In this document: piece after piece, positions 1-7,551 of the stretch | Layout: each line of letters begins with the position of its first letter | Position numbering within the stretch: the stretch's first letter is position 1 | Assembly (NCBI GenBank): GCA_965365445.1 | Contig: CBDUBS010000055.1 | Location: 1 to 20,434 of the forward strand | Length of the DNA stretch: 20,434 nucleotides | Direction: 5' to 3' | Source of the DNA: CBDUBS01 sp965365445 | Lineage (GTDB): Bacteria; Bacteroidota; Rhodothermia; Rhodothermales; DASSAV01 | Notes under the pieces: model-generated | Seen by the model: the letters and a program-made list of their open reading frames with translations, nothing else | Database searches by the model: none | Told to the model about the DNA's origin: nothing | Made by a program: the position numbers and the translations under genes

Positions 1-333
1 GCGGGAGAACAGGAGACGATGACGCACACCTGCCTCGCTCCGCGGTATGGTGGGCGCGGCTTGTTCATCGGTATTCCGTCCGTAGACGAAATCACGATGC
101 CAATCCATGAAGTGCGGCGCAAGGAATTATGTATGCAGCATGTCCGGCGCTCCAACCGGGAGGCCGACCAGGCCATCCGGATGGCAGCGAATGGGCGCAT
201 CGACCTGAAGCCGCTCACCACACACGTATTTGCACTCGGTGAAGCCACAGAGGCGCTGGAACTGGTTCATCGCCGGGGCGACGGCGTGATGAAAGCCGTC
301 ATACAGCCCCATCCGGATGTGCCGGTTCAATAA
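1..333 (+). CDS. Zinc-type medium-chain alcohol/polyol dehydrogenase, C-terminal fragment
   Basis: The reading frame is open from base 1 and ends at TAA 331-333, giving 110 visible residues. The internal ATG at 19 is not the true start. The visible part matches the end of the sorbitol/threonine dehydrogenase group of MDR enzymes: a GGRGLFIGIPS strand that closes the Rossmann fold, an IHEVRRKEL stretch, a R-I-D-L-K-P-L-T-T-H segment, and the closing DGVMKAVIQP strand. The family oxidises polyols or alcohols with NAD(P) in the cytoplasm. The catalytic zinc ligands and the GxGxxG motif lie upstream, outside the window, so substrate cannot be judged. The gene is convergent with recQ, with only 9 nt between the stops. 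Confidence 0.8.
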   Translation, partial: AGEQETMTHTCLAPRYGGRGLFIGIPSVDEITMPIHEVRRKELCMQHVRRSNREADQAIRMAANGRIDLKPLTTHVFALGEATEALELVHRRGDGVMKAVIQPHPDVPVQ

Positions 334-342
334 AGCCGCCGC

Positions 343-2331
343 TCACCCGGAGGGCGCCCACTGATCCAGATAGTCGTATCCGGCCTCCGTTATCATGAAT
401 TGCTGACCGGAGGTACGCCGAAGGAATCCCAGGGCCAGCAAACGTTCGAGCATGGCCTCCAGCCGTTCCGGTTCGATGCCCAGCCGATGGGCCCAGTGTG
501 GGCCGTAGCGGCTTTTCTGCGCCGTTTCCAGCAGCAGGGCATAAGCCGCTTCTTCACCCAACGCTACGGCAGGCCGCTCCCTCTCGGAAAGGCACACATC
601 GCAGGCCGCGCATTCGGCAGGGGCTTCCTCTCCGAAATAGCCGAGGATGAACCTTCTGCGGCATACGGAAGCCGTTGCGTATCGCACCATGACATCGAGG
701 CGCGTTTCCGCCCGCCGAAGCGCACGCTCCATCCGGCGCTGATCCACCGTGACCCGCGCAACCCGGGGTTCATTGAACACGATCCGAACGGCGTCCTCTG
801 CGGGCGCCCATTCCAGAAATCCACGCTGGGCAAGGAAGCCGAGTCCCGCCCTTACCCGTTCAACCGAAAGAGACGCCTTTCGCGCCAGGCGGCGCTCATC
901 CACCTCCTGCCAGGATGTATACGATTCGACGGGCGCCGTGCGGAGCACGGCTTCGACGAACTGAGCGAGCCGGCGGCCGGGTCGCCCGGATGCGTAATGC
1001 CGGAGCGACTGAGGGCTTTGCAGCATACGCAGTGCGAGGCTGCCCTTCCGGTGATGTACGAGCGTCCATATCGCCTCCTCTTCGAGCGTCGCCAGTACGC
1101 GGCGCACCGTGTACGGACTGCATTTTGAAAGCAGGGCCGCCTGTTCCAGGTCGGGAGTTACTTCCCCCTCCGGGCGGCTGCCGAGGCTTATCCGCTCCAG
1201 GTTGCAGACGGCATCGTATACGGCCCGAATCTGGCGGATGTCCGGGCGACCGGCTCGTATCAACGCCTGCCGTCCCGCTATGTCGGAGGGGTGATACAGG
1301 AGCACCGCGTGCGCTTCGCATCCGTCGCGCCCCGCCCGACCGGCTTCCTGATAATACGCCTCCAGCGAGCCTGGCAGGTCGGTGTGGAGCACCAACCGCA
1401 CATCCGGCCTATCGATGCCCATGCCGAAGGCGTTCGTAGCGGCCATGATGCGCACTTCCCCTTCCTGCCACCGAATCCGCGCCGTCTCCCGGACTTGCGA
1501 ATCCAGCCCGCCATGATACACGGCGGCGGGTATTCCCCATCCATTGAGGCGTTTCCCCCATTCTTCGGCACCGCGGCGTGTGGCGGCGAACAGGATTCCT
1601 GCACCCGGAACCCGACTCAGACTTCGCCTGGCCGCGGTAATTTTGTCATCTGTCGTCTCTACGGACCACACGATGTTGGGGCGGTCGAATCCGGCAATCA
1701 CGACGACGGGGTTGCGCAAACCGAGCAGGTCGAGCACATCCCGGCGTACTTCCGGGGTAGCCGTCGCCGTGAGGGCCGCCATAGGAGGGTCGCCCAGGAG
1801 AGTCCGGGCACGCTTGACGGCCAGGTAGGCCGGTCTGAAATCGTGCCCCCACTCGCTTACGCAATGGGCCTCGTCTACGGCCAGCCGCCGTACGCCGAGC
1901 CGGGCGGCCCGGGCCTCGAACAACTCGGTCTGCAAGCGCTCCGGAGAGACGTACAACAGGCGGAACAACCCGTACTCCGCGTCGATCCACCGCTGTTCGA
2001 TCTGCCGTGCGGACAGCCCGCTGTGTATGAAAGCGGCCCGTATACCCCGGCGGTTCAGCCCGGCAGCCTGATCGGCCATCAAAGCAACGAGGGGCGATAT
2101 GACGAGTGTGAGTCCGCCAAGGACGGCGGCGGGAAGAGCGTATCCCACGGTTTTCCCGCTTCCGGTGGGCAACACGCCAAACACGTCGCGCCCGGCCAGC
2201 ACGGCCTCCACGATTTCGGCCTGGCCCGGACGAAACGAGGAATGCCCCCAGTATCTGTGGAGCACACGTTCGATTTCGCTCCGGTTCGGGCGTATGGCTT
2301 CGGACCCTGCCTGATCGTCGGTGGGATTCAA
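343..2331 (-). CDS. recQ: ATP-dependent DNA helicase RecQ, Bacteroidota-type architecture
   Basis: This 3'-5' DNA helicase of 662 aa acts in recombination and repair of stalled forks. Visible helicase motifs are Walker A GSGKT (57-61), DEAH (153-156) followed by the RecQ aromatic-rich loop CVSEWGHDFRPAY, TATAT (188-192), and motif VI QEAGRAGRDG (328-337). The zinc cluster is C557, C574, C577, C580 with the YFGEE motif between them. It lies far downstream of the helicase core, after a winged-helix-like stretch, rather than directly after the core as in E. coli. A short winged-helix-like tail replaces a recognisable HRDC domain. The frame is closed by TAG 15 nt upstream of the listed start, which is TTG. 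The only other candidate I see is GTG at residue 23 (about 2265), just before the conserved GHSSFRPGQ. It lies 123 nt after the sigma-like gene, possibly in the same transcript. Confidence 0.93.
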   Translation of the reverse strand: MNPTDDQAGSEAIRPNRSEIERVLHRYWGHSSFRPGQAEIVEAVLAGRDVFGVLPTGSGKTVGYALPAAVLGGLTLVISPLVALMADQAAGLNRRGIRAAFIHSGLSARQIEQRWIDAEYGLFRLLYVSPERLQTELFEARAARLGVRRLAVDEAHCVSEWGHDFRPAYLAVKRARTLLGDPPMAALTATATPEVRRDVLDLLGLRNPVVVIAGFDRPNIVWSVETTDDKITAARRSLSRVPGAGILFAATRRGAEEWGKRLNGWGIPAAVYHGGLDSQVRETARIRWQEGEVRIMAATNAFGMGIDRPDVRLVLHTDLPGSLEAYYQEAGRAGRDGCEAHAVLLYHPSDIAGRQALIRAGRPDIRQIRAVYDAVCNLERISLGSRPEGEVTPDLEQAALLSKCSPYTVRRVLATLEEEAIWTLVHHRKGSLALRMLQSPQSLRHYASGRPGRRLAQFVEAVLRTAPVESYTSWQEVDERRLARKASLSVERVRAGLGFLAQRGFLEWAPAEDAVRIVFNEPRVARVTVDQRRMERALRRAETRLDVMVRYATASVCRRRFILGYFGEEAPAECAACDVCLSERERPAVALGEEAAYALLLETAQKSRYGPHWAHRLGIEPERLEAMLERLLALGFLRRTSGQQFMITEAGYDYLDQWAPSG

Positions 2332-2454
2332 CGGCGGAGGGATCTATCTGCGTTCACCGGTCCGGGACTGCCGGCATATGCTATTGCAGATCGAGCTTCT
2401 GCACTGGAGCGCTCCCGCGAATGACGTGCAGGGTCCGGTCCCCTGAACGGTCGA
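2332..2454. other. Intergenic spacer between sigma-like fusion gene and recQ
   Basis: This 123 bp spacer separates two minus-strand genes. I see no convincing terminator hairpin with a T-run, and no Shine-Dalgarno in front of the recQ start. It could hold a recQ promoter or simply be a long intercistronic gap. Confidence 0.5.
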
Positions 2455-3702
2455 TCAGTAGGGAAAAGAGATTCTGCCCTTGAGTGCATCGGCATCCCCT
2501 GAAGTTACGGCAATGAATATATCGTCCCGGTTGCGCCAGACGAGCACCTTTTCTTCACCCAGATCGTGCAGGTCGAAATGGCGCTCGTCTTCGATCTGAT
2601 GCAGTACGTCCGGCGCTAGTTTGAGCGCCGCCCGATTACGGTCAAGGAATGCGTAATTGAAGGCAAACAGGGCAACGACCTCATTCGCCAGAGAGTCCTC
2701 GTAAATACATACCGGGACCTGCGCCCCGCCGGGAAGTTCGGCAATGCCCACGCCGGTCAGCGCCGCCCCCTCGATACCGGGTACGGTGATGCGCCAGTCG
2801 AACCGGTCGCGCAGGAAGTATTCGGCCTGTTCCGGGCTGTCGGTGCGAAACTCGGGCTCGATATCGTCCGAGCGGCCGGCGACGAGGGTGATGAGGTCGG
2901 TTTCAACGGGACGCTTTTTCATCTGGTAATAGGCGAACACGCCCGCTGCAACGATGAACAGGGCCATCAAAGCTCCTCCCACCCATAACAGCACCGCCGC
3001 GCGGGATCGCTTCGCGCCGGAAGCCGTTTCCTTCGGACGCACCCGCTCCCCTGCTTCCTGCGTAGCGGCCGATACCGAAAGGCGCAGTGTGGGAGGAAGC
3101 GCGGCATACTCCGATTCGGCTACGCGCCGCAAGACGAGTTCGAGCCATTCTTCCGGCAGGCTCGTCTCGAGAAGCTGCCGCTCGGCGGATGTGGCTCCGC
3201 CCATGAGCTCCTCGGTCACTTCCAGACGCGCTCTGTGCAGGGCCTCGGCGGCTTCGTCCTCCGTGGAGCCCAGCACCCGCGCGACCTGCTCGTTGGGCAG
3301 GTTGTCCACCAGCCGCAGCAGCAACACCACCCGGTCGCTATCATAGAGCGTAGCCAGCACCGTCGGTATGGCCCGTTCGACGTACTGCATGGCCAGTTTG
3401 CGGTTCAGATCCCCCGCACCGGACTTTTCCGTCACCAGCAGAGGCGTTTCCTCGCTCCCCGAGGCCGGATCCAGATCGCCCTCATGAATCTGTTTCATAA
3501 CCCGCAGCAAGGCCGCCCGGTCGTCGAACGGCGGCCTGCTATCGGCCGGCAGCGACATTACGTACCGATAGGTTGCCTCGACGAGCCGGGCCGCACGGGT
3601 GGTATCCTGGGTAACGATCTGAGCGAAGCGGTATAACCCATCCAGTTGCTTCAGCAACACCTGGCGGTCGGCAACCGTAGCATTTCGGGTATCCGCTTTC
3701 AT
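2455..3702 (-). CDS. Membrane-anchored sigma-70-like / anti-sigma-like fusion protein
   Basis: This 415 aa protein starts at ATG 3700-3702. Residues about 15-75 resemble sigma region 2 (LDGLYRFAQIVTQD, then RLVEATYRYVMSLP, like the LYRFA...A..LVQETF pattern of ECF factors). Residues about 106-166 resemble region 4: an ALRL-like helix, then LPNEQVARVLGSTEDEAAEALHRAR, which has the spacing of the region-4 helix-turn-helix. A basic linker (KRSR) leads into one transmembrane helix at about 235-258. Residues about 285-415 look like the periplasmic domain of ECF anti-sigma factors: a short helix, VPGIEGAALTGVGIAELPGG, a VPVCIYED strand, a VALFAFNY strand, then KVLVWRNRDDIFIAVTSGDADAL. Topology would put the sigma part inside and the sensor outside. 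Function is inferred: a tethered, possibly signal-released regulator, or a degenerate sigma that no longer binds core polymerase. It lies 37 nt downstream of the SAM hydroxide adenosyltransferase gene. Confidence 0.72.
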   Translation of the reverse strand: MKADTRNATVADRQVLLKQLDGLYRFAQIVTQDTTRAARLVEATYRYVMSLPADSRPPFDDRAALLRVMKQIHEGDLDPASGSEETPLLVTEKSGAGDLNRKLAMQYVERAIPTVLATLYDSDRVVLLLRLVDNLPNEQVARVLGSTEDEAAEALHRARLEVTEELMGGATSAERQLLETSLPEEWLELVLRRVAESEYAALPPTLRLSVSAATQEAGERVRPKETASGAKRSRAAVLLWVGGALMALFIVAAGVFAYYQMKKRPVETDLITLVAGRSDDIEPEFRTDSPEQAEYFLRDRFDWRITVPGIEGAALTGVGIAELPGGAQVPVCIYEDSLANEVVALFAFNYAFLDRNRAALKLAPDVLHQIEDERHFDLHDLGEEKVLVWRNRDDIFIAVTSGDADALKGRISFPY

Positions 3703-3739
3703 AACCTGTCAACAATGAAGGCTGTATCCAACCGTTTGC

Positions 3740-4540
3740 TCATGCGTGGCGATCCAGGAAGAATAAATTGACCGCAGCGCCTTTTCGAATGCCCAGCAAC
3801 TCGGCTGCGTTCCCGCCGTTGACGGCAACTTCCAGAAAACCGGTGCTGCCGAACAACAAAAGCGGGTCGCCCTGAGGCACGTCGGCAAAAGTCGTGTGGA
3901 TACCGTTGATAATGCCGCCGCCGATGTAACCCTTTACCTTCCGTCCGTCTCCATGCCGTTCGAGCGCCTCGCGAGTCACATTCGTAATTCCGTTCCCGAA
4001 CCGATCGATGTGGATGACCCAGCCCCGGATGCCCCGATCGTCCTCGATGGGCAACGCCCAGCGCAGCGGCGTAAGGGCCGAAACCGGACTGCCGATCTCT
4101 TGCAGGGTAAGGCCACGGCTCAGATGAGCCGCAACCGGGGCAAACACGTCGCGCCCGTGGAAAGTGGCGCTCGGCGCCGGAGTGCGGTGGTACAGGGTAC
4201 GGTCCAGTACGACGATCTCTTCGGGAGGGCTATCCTCAACGAGCAGAGAAAATATCCCGTTATCGGGACCAACGAACAGGTGATCGCCGTACCTCAAAGC
4301 AACCGGCAATCGGGAGGTGCCTACGCCGGGATCGACCACGACGAGATGCACCGTACCGGCAGGAAAGAAGGGCGCGGCGTTTTTCAGCACGAATGCGGCC
4401 TCCATGATGTCCTGCGGAGCAACTTCGTGGGAAATATCCACGAACCGGCACGCCGGGTTGATGCCCAGCATGACGCCTTTCATGGCGGCCACGTAGGCAT
4501 CCCGGAGGCCGAAGTCGGTAGTGAGAGAAATCAGGTTCAC
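3740..4540 (-). CDS. SAM hydroxide adenosyltransferase (DUF62 family)
   Basis: This 266 aa protein hydrolyses S-adenosylmethionine to adenosine and methionine with water or hydroxide; its relatives include fluorinase and chlorinase. Visible hallmarks are TTDFG near the N-terminus (7-11), VVVDPGVGTSR (68-77), GPDNG (91-95), FHGRD (127-131) and HIDRFGNGITN (177-187). D70, R77 and H128 fit the Asp-Arg-His set of the hydroxide-type enzymes. I do not see grounds to call it a halogenase. The start is GTG at 4540; an in-frame TGA lies 9 nt further upstream, so no earlier start is possible. It heads the minus-strand run toward the sigma-like gene and is divergent from the GbsR-type regulator. Confidence 0.92.
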   Translation of the reverse strand: MNLISLTTDFGLRDAYVAAMKGVMLGINPACRFVDISHEVAPQDIMEAAFVLKNAAPFFPAGTVHLVVVDPGVGTSRLPVALRYGDHLFVGPDNGIFSLLVEDSPPEEIVVLDRTLYHRTPAPSATFHGRDVFAPVAAHLSRGLTLQEIGSPVSALTPLRWALPIEDDRGIRGWVIHIDRFGNGITNVTREALERHGDGRKVKGYIGGGIINGIHTTFADVPQGDPLLLFGSTGFLEVAVNGGNAAELLGIRKGAAVNLFFLDRHA

Positions 4541-4681
4541 GATGCGCGATCAGGTTGCCGGAAAAGTAATCCGCGAGGATTTATCGTCGGACACTCGACT
4601 GCCGGCCCAATGTAACCTAGTTTACGCAGGGGTGTTTACCCCACAGAAACCTTCACGGTTGCCCATGCCGTTGTGCCTCTG
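4541..4681. promoter_or_regulatory. Divergent promoter region with palindromic operator candidate
   Basis: The region lies between the SAM hydroxide adenosyltransferase (minus) and the GbsR-type regulator (plus). At 4612-4625 is GTAACCTAGTTTAC, a 14 bp palindrome matching its reverse complement at 12 of 14 positions. A second inverted repeat follows at 4629-4642, GGGGT-GTTT-ACCCC. MarR/GbsR regulators bind palindromes and commonly regulate their own promoter, so these are natural operator candidates. No binding evidence is available from sequence alone. Confidence 0.45.
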
Positions 4682-5296
4682 ATGTCCGGAAAGCAAAAAA
4701 CGAAAGATAATCCCAGGGGTCCGAAAGCAAAAACGGATTCGGGAGAGCGTCATCGGGAAGCGCTCGAACGGTTCGTGCAGTTCTGGGGCGATATGGCTTC
4801 CCGGTGGGGAATTAACCGCACGATGGCGCAGATTCACGCGCTTCTATATGCCTCGGAGGAACCGCTGGATACCGACCAGATCATGGACCGGCTGGCAGTG
4901 AGCCGGGGCAATGCCAACATGAATTTACGTTCCCTTCTCGAATGGGACCTGGTCTACAAAGTACACGCGCCCGGAAGCCGAAAGGATTTTTTCGTGGCCG
5001 AGAAGGACGTGTGGGAGATTACCCGCCGGATCGTCCGGCAACGGGAGCAACGAGAGCTAAAGCCGGTGCGGGCCCAACTGGAAGAATTACGCGCCCTCCT
5101 TTCCGACGACAATCCGCTCACGGCGGAGCGCGTGCTGAGCGAACGCATCGATAACCTGATTCACCTCATGGACGTGTTCCAGGGCTTCTCAGGAGCGTTG
5201 CTGCCGTTGCTCCGCAACCCGGACGCCGCGCTGCTTCGCAAGCTGATCGGCTTTGCGGCCATGCTTCGGGGTGACGACGGCGACCGGACCGCCTGA
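4682..5296 (+). CDS. GbsR/MarR-type winged-helix transcriptional regulator
   Basis: The protein is 204 aa from ATG 4682. An in-frame GTG at 4673 would add three residues; neither start has a Shine-Dalgarno. After a charged tail, the helix ERFVQFWGDMASRWGINRT, the INRTMAQIHALLY helix and the PLDTDQIMDRLAVSRGNANM helix-turn-helix form the GbsR-like pattern. They are followed by a wing (YKVHAPGSRKDFFVAEKDVW). The C-terminal half is a long helical dimerisation or effector region (RIVRQREQRELKPVRAQLEELRALL). Relatives include GbsR of Bacillus, which senses choline and represses glycine betaine genes, but no betaine gene is nearby and the effector here is unknown. It is convergent with the MgtC-family gene (5 nt between stops). 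The palindrome at 4612-4625 suggests autoregulation. Confidence 0.88.
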   Translation: MSGKQKTKDNPRGPKAKTDSGERHREALERFVQFWGDMASRWGINRTMAQIHALLYASEEPLDTDQIMDRLAVSRGNANMNLRSLLEWDLVYKVHAPGSRKDFFVAEKDVWEITRRIVRQREQRELKPVRAQLEELRALLSDDNPLTAERVLSERIDNLIHLMDVFQGFSGALLPLLRNPDAALLRKLIGFAAMLRGDDGDRTA

Positions 5297-5301
5297 AGGC
5301 A

Positions 5302-6000
5302 TCAACCTTGCTCCCCGAATCGTGGCGCCCCGCGTACGTTCTCTACCCGGGATACGCTACCCAGTAACGTAATGAGGGCATTGGGCGTCCTCCGGGTCAA
5401 CTCCGCCTCCACGCGCACCCCGCCTCCCTCGCAGGGCTGCATGTGAATACGGGAGGAAGGTACGTCGTGCTGCCGGAAGATCGCTTCGAGTTGCGATAGC
5501 ACCAGATCGTCGTCCGGTGCGATCAGCGTCAGAGTGCGCTTGCGGCCTCGACGAGCAATCCACGCCCCTACGGGGTCCAGCAGAACCAGCATACCCAGTA
5601 CGGCCAGCGTAACGGCTCCGGCCCACAGCATGTACCCGATGCCGATGAGCATCCCGATGGCCGAAGCCACCCAGATCGTCGCCGCCGTGGTAAGGCCGTG
5701 CACGTCGCCCCGGGATTGAATGATGGACCCCGCACCCAGAAATCCGATGCCCGTAACGATTTGCGCCGCTATACGGCCGGGGTCGGCCCGCGTCGTACCT
5801 TCAGGCCAGGTCTCCAGCAAAGGCAGCAAAAGACTCACCAGCATGAACAGCGTGGACCCCGCAGTGATGAGCATGAGGGTCCTCAGCCCGGCCGGTTTGT
5901 TGCTCCGCTCTCGCTCGAAACCGAGGATGAAGCCGCAAGCCAGCGACATGCCCAGGCGCAAAGCCACTTCCGTTGCCATATGAGGGGCGCCGTCAAGCAT
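5302..6000 (-). CDS. MgtC/SapB family inner-membrane protein
   Basis: This 232 aa membrane protein carries the MgtC core: CGFILGFERERSNKPAGLRT in the first helix pair, then ITAGSTLFML, GIGFLGAGSIIQSRGDVHGL and TTAATIWVASAIGMLIGIG. About five hydrophobic segments fill residues 10-150. A soluble C-terminal domain (about 155-232, RKRTLTLIAPDDDLVLSQLEAIF...) resembles the ACT-like tail of longer MgtC proteins. MgtC proteins support growth in low magnesium and modulate ATP synthase or transport; the role here is not known. ATG 5998-6000 is favoured because GGAGG lies 4 nt upstream, in the gap after the SPW/VKOR gene. The two genes are probably one operon, since only 12 nt separate them. Confidence 0.92.
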   Translation of the reverse strand: MLDGAPHMATEVALRLGMSLACGFILGFERERSNKPAGLRTLMLITAGSTLFMLVSLLLPLLETWPEGTTRADPGRIAAQIVTGIGFLGAGSIIQSRGDVHGLTTAATIWVASAIGMLIGIGYMLWAGAVTLAVLGMLVLLDPVGAWIARRGRKRTLTLIAPDDDLVLSQLEAIFRQHDVPSSRIHMQPCEGGGVRVEAELTRRTPNALITLLGSVSRVENVRGAPRFGEQG

Positions 6001-6004
6001 GTTG

Positions 6005-6009
6005 CCTCC
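6005..6009 (-). promoter_or_regulatory. Ribosome binding site of the MgtC-family gene
   Basis: GGAGG on the minus strand lies 4 nt before ATG 6000. It decides this start over the internal ATG seven codons later. It stands out because most genes in the window lack a Shine-Dalgarno. Confidence 0.7.
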
Positions 6010-6012
6010 GGA

Positions 6013-7551
6013 TTAGCGTACCCATTTGTCCCAGGCCCCGTACCGTTCGGTTTTCGGCCCCGCCGGAATGGAAAGAACCACTACGGCCACCCCGGCAACC
6101 AGACCGATCAGTCCGGCCGTCAGAGAGCTTCCACCCAGCACCCACGGAAGGCCGGCCACGGCTATACCGAGGGCTACATTGCCGTAACGGATAACTCGAA
6201 CGACTTCTCCCCAGGCAATAATGGATAATACAACGATGAGCGCGCCACCGAGATGGAAAACGACGGAGGCCGGCTTCCCGACGCCCAGCGTATCGGGAAC
6301 CGCCATGAGCGCCACGCCAAGCGCGGCGGAAATCATGAGGGTCCACGGTACGCTCATCCCCCACACGGACGCTTTCAATACGCCAACCGGCTTGCCCGGC
6401 AGTTCGTGCAGTTCCGGGGAGCGTTCATCGGGGCGGCTGCCTTCCGGGTCGCCGCCTTTCCAGAACACGTTCCACAGGTTCTCTCCCCGTTTCCTCGCCC
6501 CTTTCATGTGCTGCAACATCGCGATGACCTCATCCACCTCCAGGGGTATCATCGGCAGCATGATCGCTGCCGCCAGCAGGCAGAACGTACACCAGAAGCC
6601 TACCAGAACGGGTTGAGAGATCACCAGAAAAATATGCACGAGGCCGAGCGGTATCACCAGGATGCCGAAGAATGCCACCATCCAGGGCATGGTGCGCCAG
6701 CGGGCCGGACTCCCCATGAAGCCCATGAGAAACTCGAACGTGTAGGCGAGCGCTCCGAGTCCGCCGTCCGATACGGGCCACCCGTGCGACATCTGCGAAT
6801 TCAATACCCGCCGGGAGCCCTCACCGAAAAACGGCTCCCATATGCTGTGGGTATACCCCAGCTGGAATACGGCCAGGTACCGCGAAACGAGAAAACCGAC
6901 GAATCCCAGCACGATCATGATCCACCGCTGAGGCCAGCTCGACGGATTGTAGCTCCACCCGGGCGGTGTGGGCCCGCCCATGCGCATGAACAGAACCATG
7001 TTCGGCATACCGGGGATCAGGATCGTCAGCGCGACGACCAGTATCCCCACCAGCGTATCATTGAAGTACGCCGCCGCCGTGGGGGCCCAGAAAAGCAGCG
7101 GCGCCGCACTCAGCCAGATTCCAACGAAACAGGCCGCCCACAGGCTGACGGGCCGGTCGGGTTTGAGGGCGCGCCACCCGAAGAACATGAGCAGAATTCC
7201 GCTCAGGACGTCGCTCCACGTCATGAGCGCGGCCCGGAGCGCCGTGTGTGTCTCCTCGCTGAACCAGACGCCCCGCCCTCCGGAGGGGTCCACCCACAGG
7301 GCTTCGTTGAGGTAACCGAACGTAAACGGCGCAACGGCCGTCCACGCCCCCAGCAGGATCAGGCTCCAGTATATCCACAGCGTCTGGTGATGATGCATTC
7401 GCAGCATCCGGTACCGCTGCTCGCTGTACGGCTCTCCGTGTCCCTGTCCATGCTGCATCATGGGCCGGGTCACGCCGCGCTTGCCCATGCCATGGCCGCC
7501 CTGTCCTTCGCCGTCGCCATGATCGTGTTCGTCATGCTCGGTAGATTTCAT
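6013..7551 (-). CDS. SPW-repeat / VKOR-like multi-spanning membrane protein
   Basis: The protein is 512 aa from ATG 7549-7551. A GTG 31 codons upstream is possible but adds a cysteine-rich, atypical extension. Residues 1-55 are histidine-rich (HDEHDHGDGEGQGGHG, HGQGHGEP, RMHHHQ). Residues about 56-180 form two SPW-like units (LWIYWSLILLGAWTAVAPFTF, then LWAACFVGIWLSAAPLLF, and NDTLVG). Residues about 207-348 resemble a vitamin K epoxide reductase four-helix core: RRVLNSQMSHGWPVSDGGLGALAY, then QPVLVGFW and the CTFC motif at 321-324. Residues about 396-495 form another SPW-like pair. VKOR enzymes use a membrane CxxC and a pair of loop cysteines to make disulfides; here only CTFC is present, and the only other cysteine is C141 in the SPW part. 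The function is unproven; thiol redox or quinone chemistry is possible. It heads the operon with the MgtC-family gene. Confidence 0.82.
   Translation of the reverse strand: MKSTEHDEHDHGDGEGQGGHGMGKRGVTRPMMQHGQGHGEPYSEQRYRMLRMHHHQTLWIYWSLILLGAWTAVAPFTFGYLNEALWVDPSGGRGVWFSEETHTALRAALMTWSDVLSGILLMFFGWRALKPDRPVSLWAACFVGIWLSAAPLLFWAPTAAAYFNDTLVGILVVALTILIPGMPNMVLFMRMGGPTPPGWSYNPSSWPQRWIMIVLGFVGFLVSRYLAVFQLGYTHSIWEPFFGEGSRRVLNSQMSHGWPVSDGGLGALAYTFEFLMGFMGSPARWRTMPWMVAFFGILVIPLGLVHIFLVISQPVLVGFWCTFCLLAAAIMLPMIPLEVDEVIAMLQHMKGARKRGENLWNVFWKGGDPEGSRPDERSPELHELPGKPVGVLKASVWGMSVPWTLMISAALGVALMAVPDTLGVGKPASVVFHLGGALIVVLSIIAWGEVVRVIRYGNVALGIAVAGLPWVLGGSSLTAGLIGLVAGVAVVVLSIPAGPKTERYGAWDKWVR

Noticed and set aside
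1291..2424. Plus-strand open frame of 377 codons opposite recQ
   Set aside because: It is the mirror of the highly conserved helicase core and has no family pattern of its own.
3740..4540. SAM-dependent halogenase (fluorinase or chlorinase)
   Set aside because: The D70, R77, H128 set fits the hydroxide-type enzymes, and no halometabolite genes are nearby.
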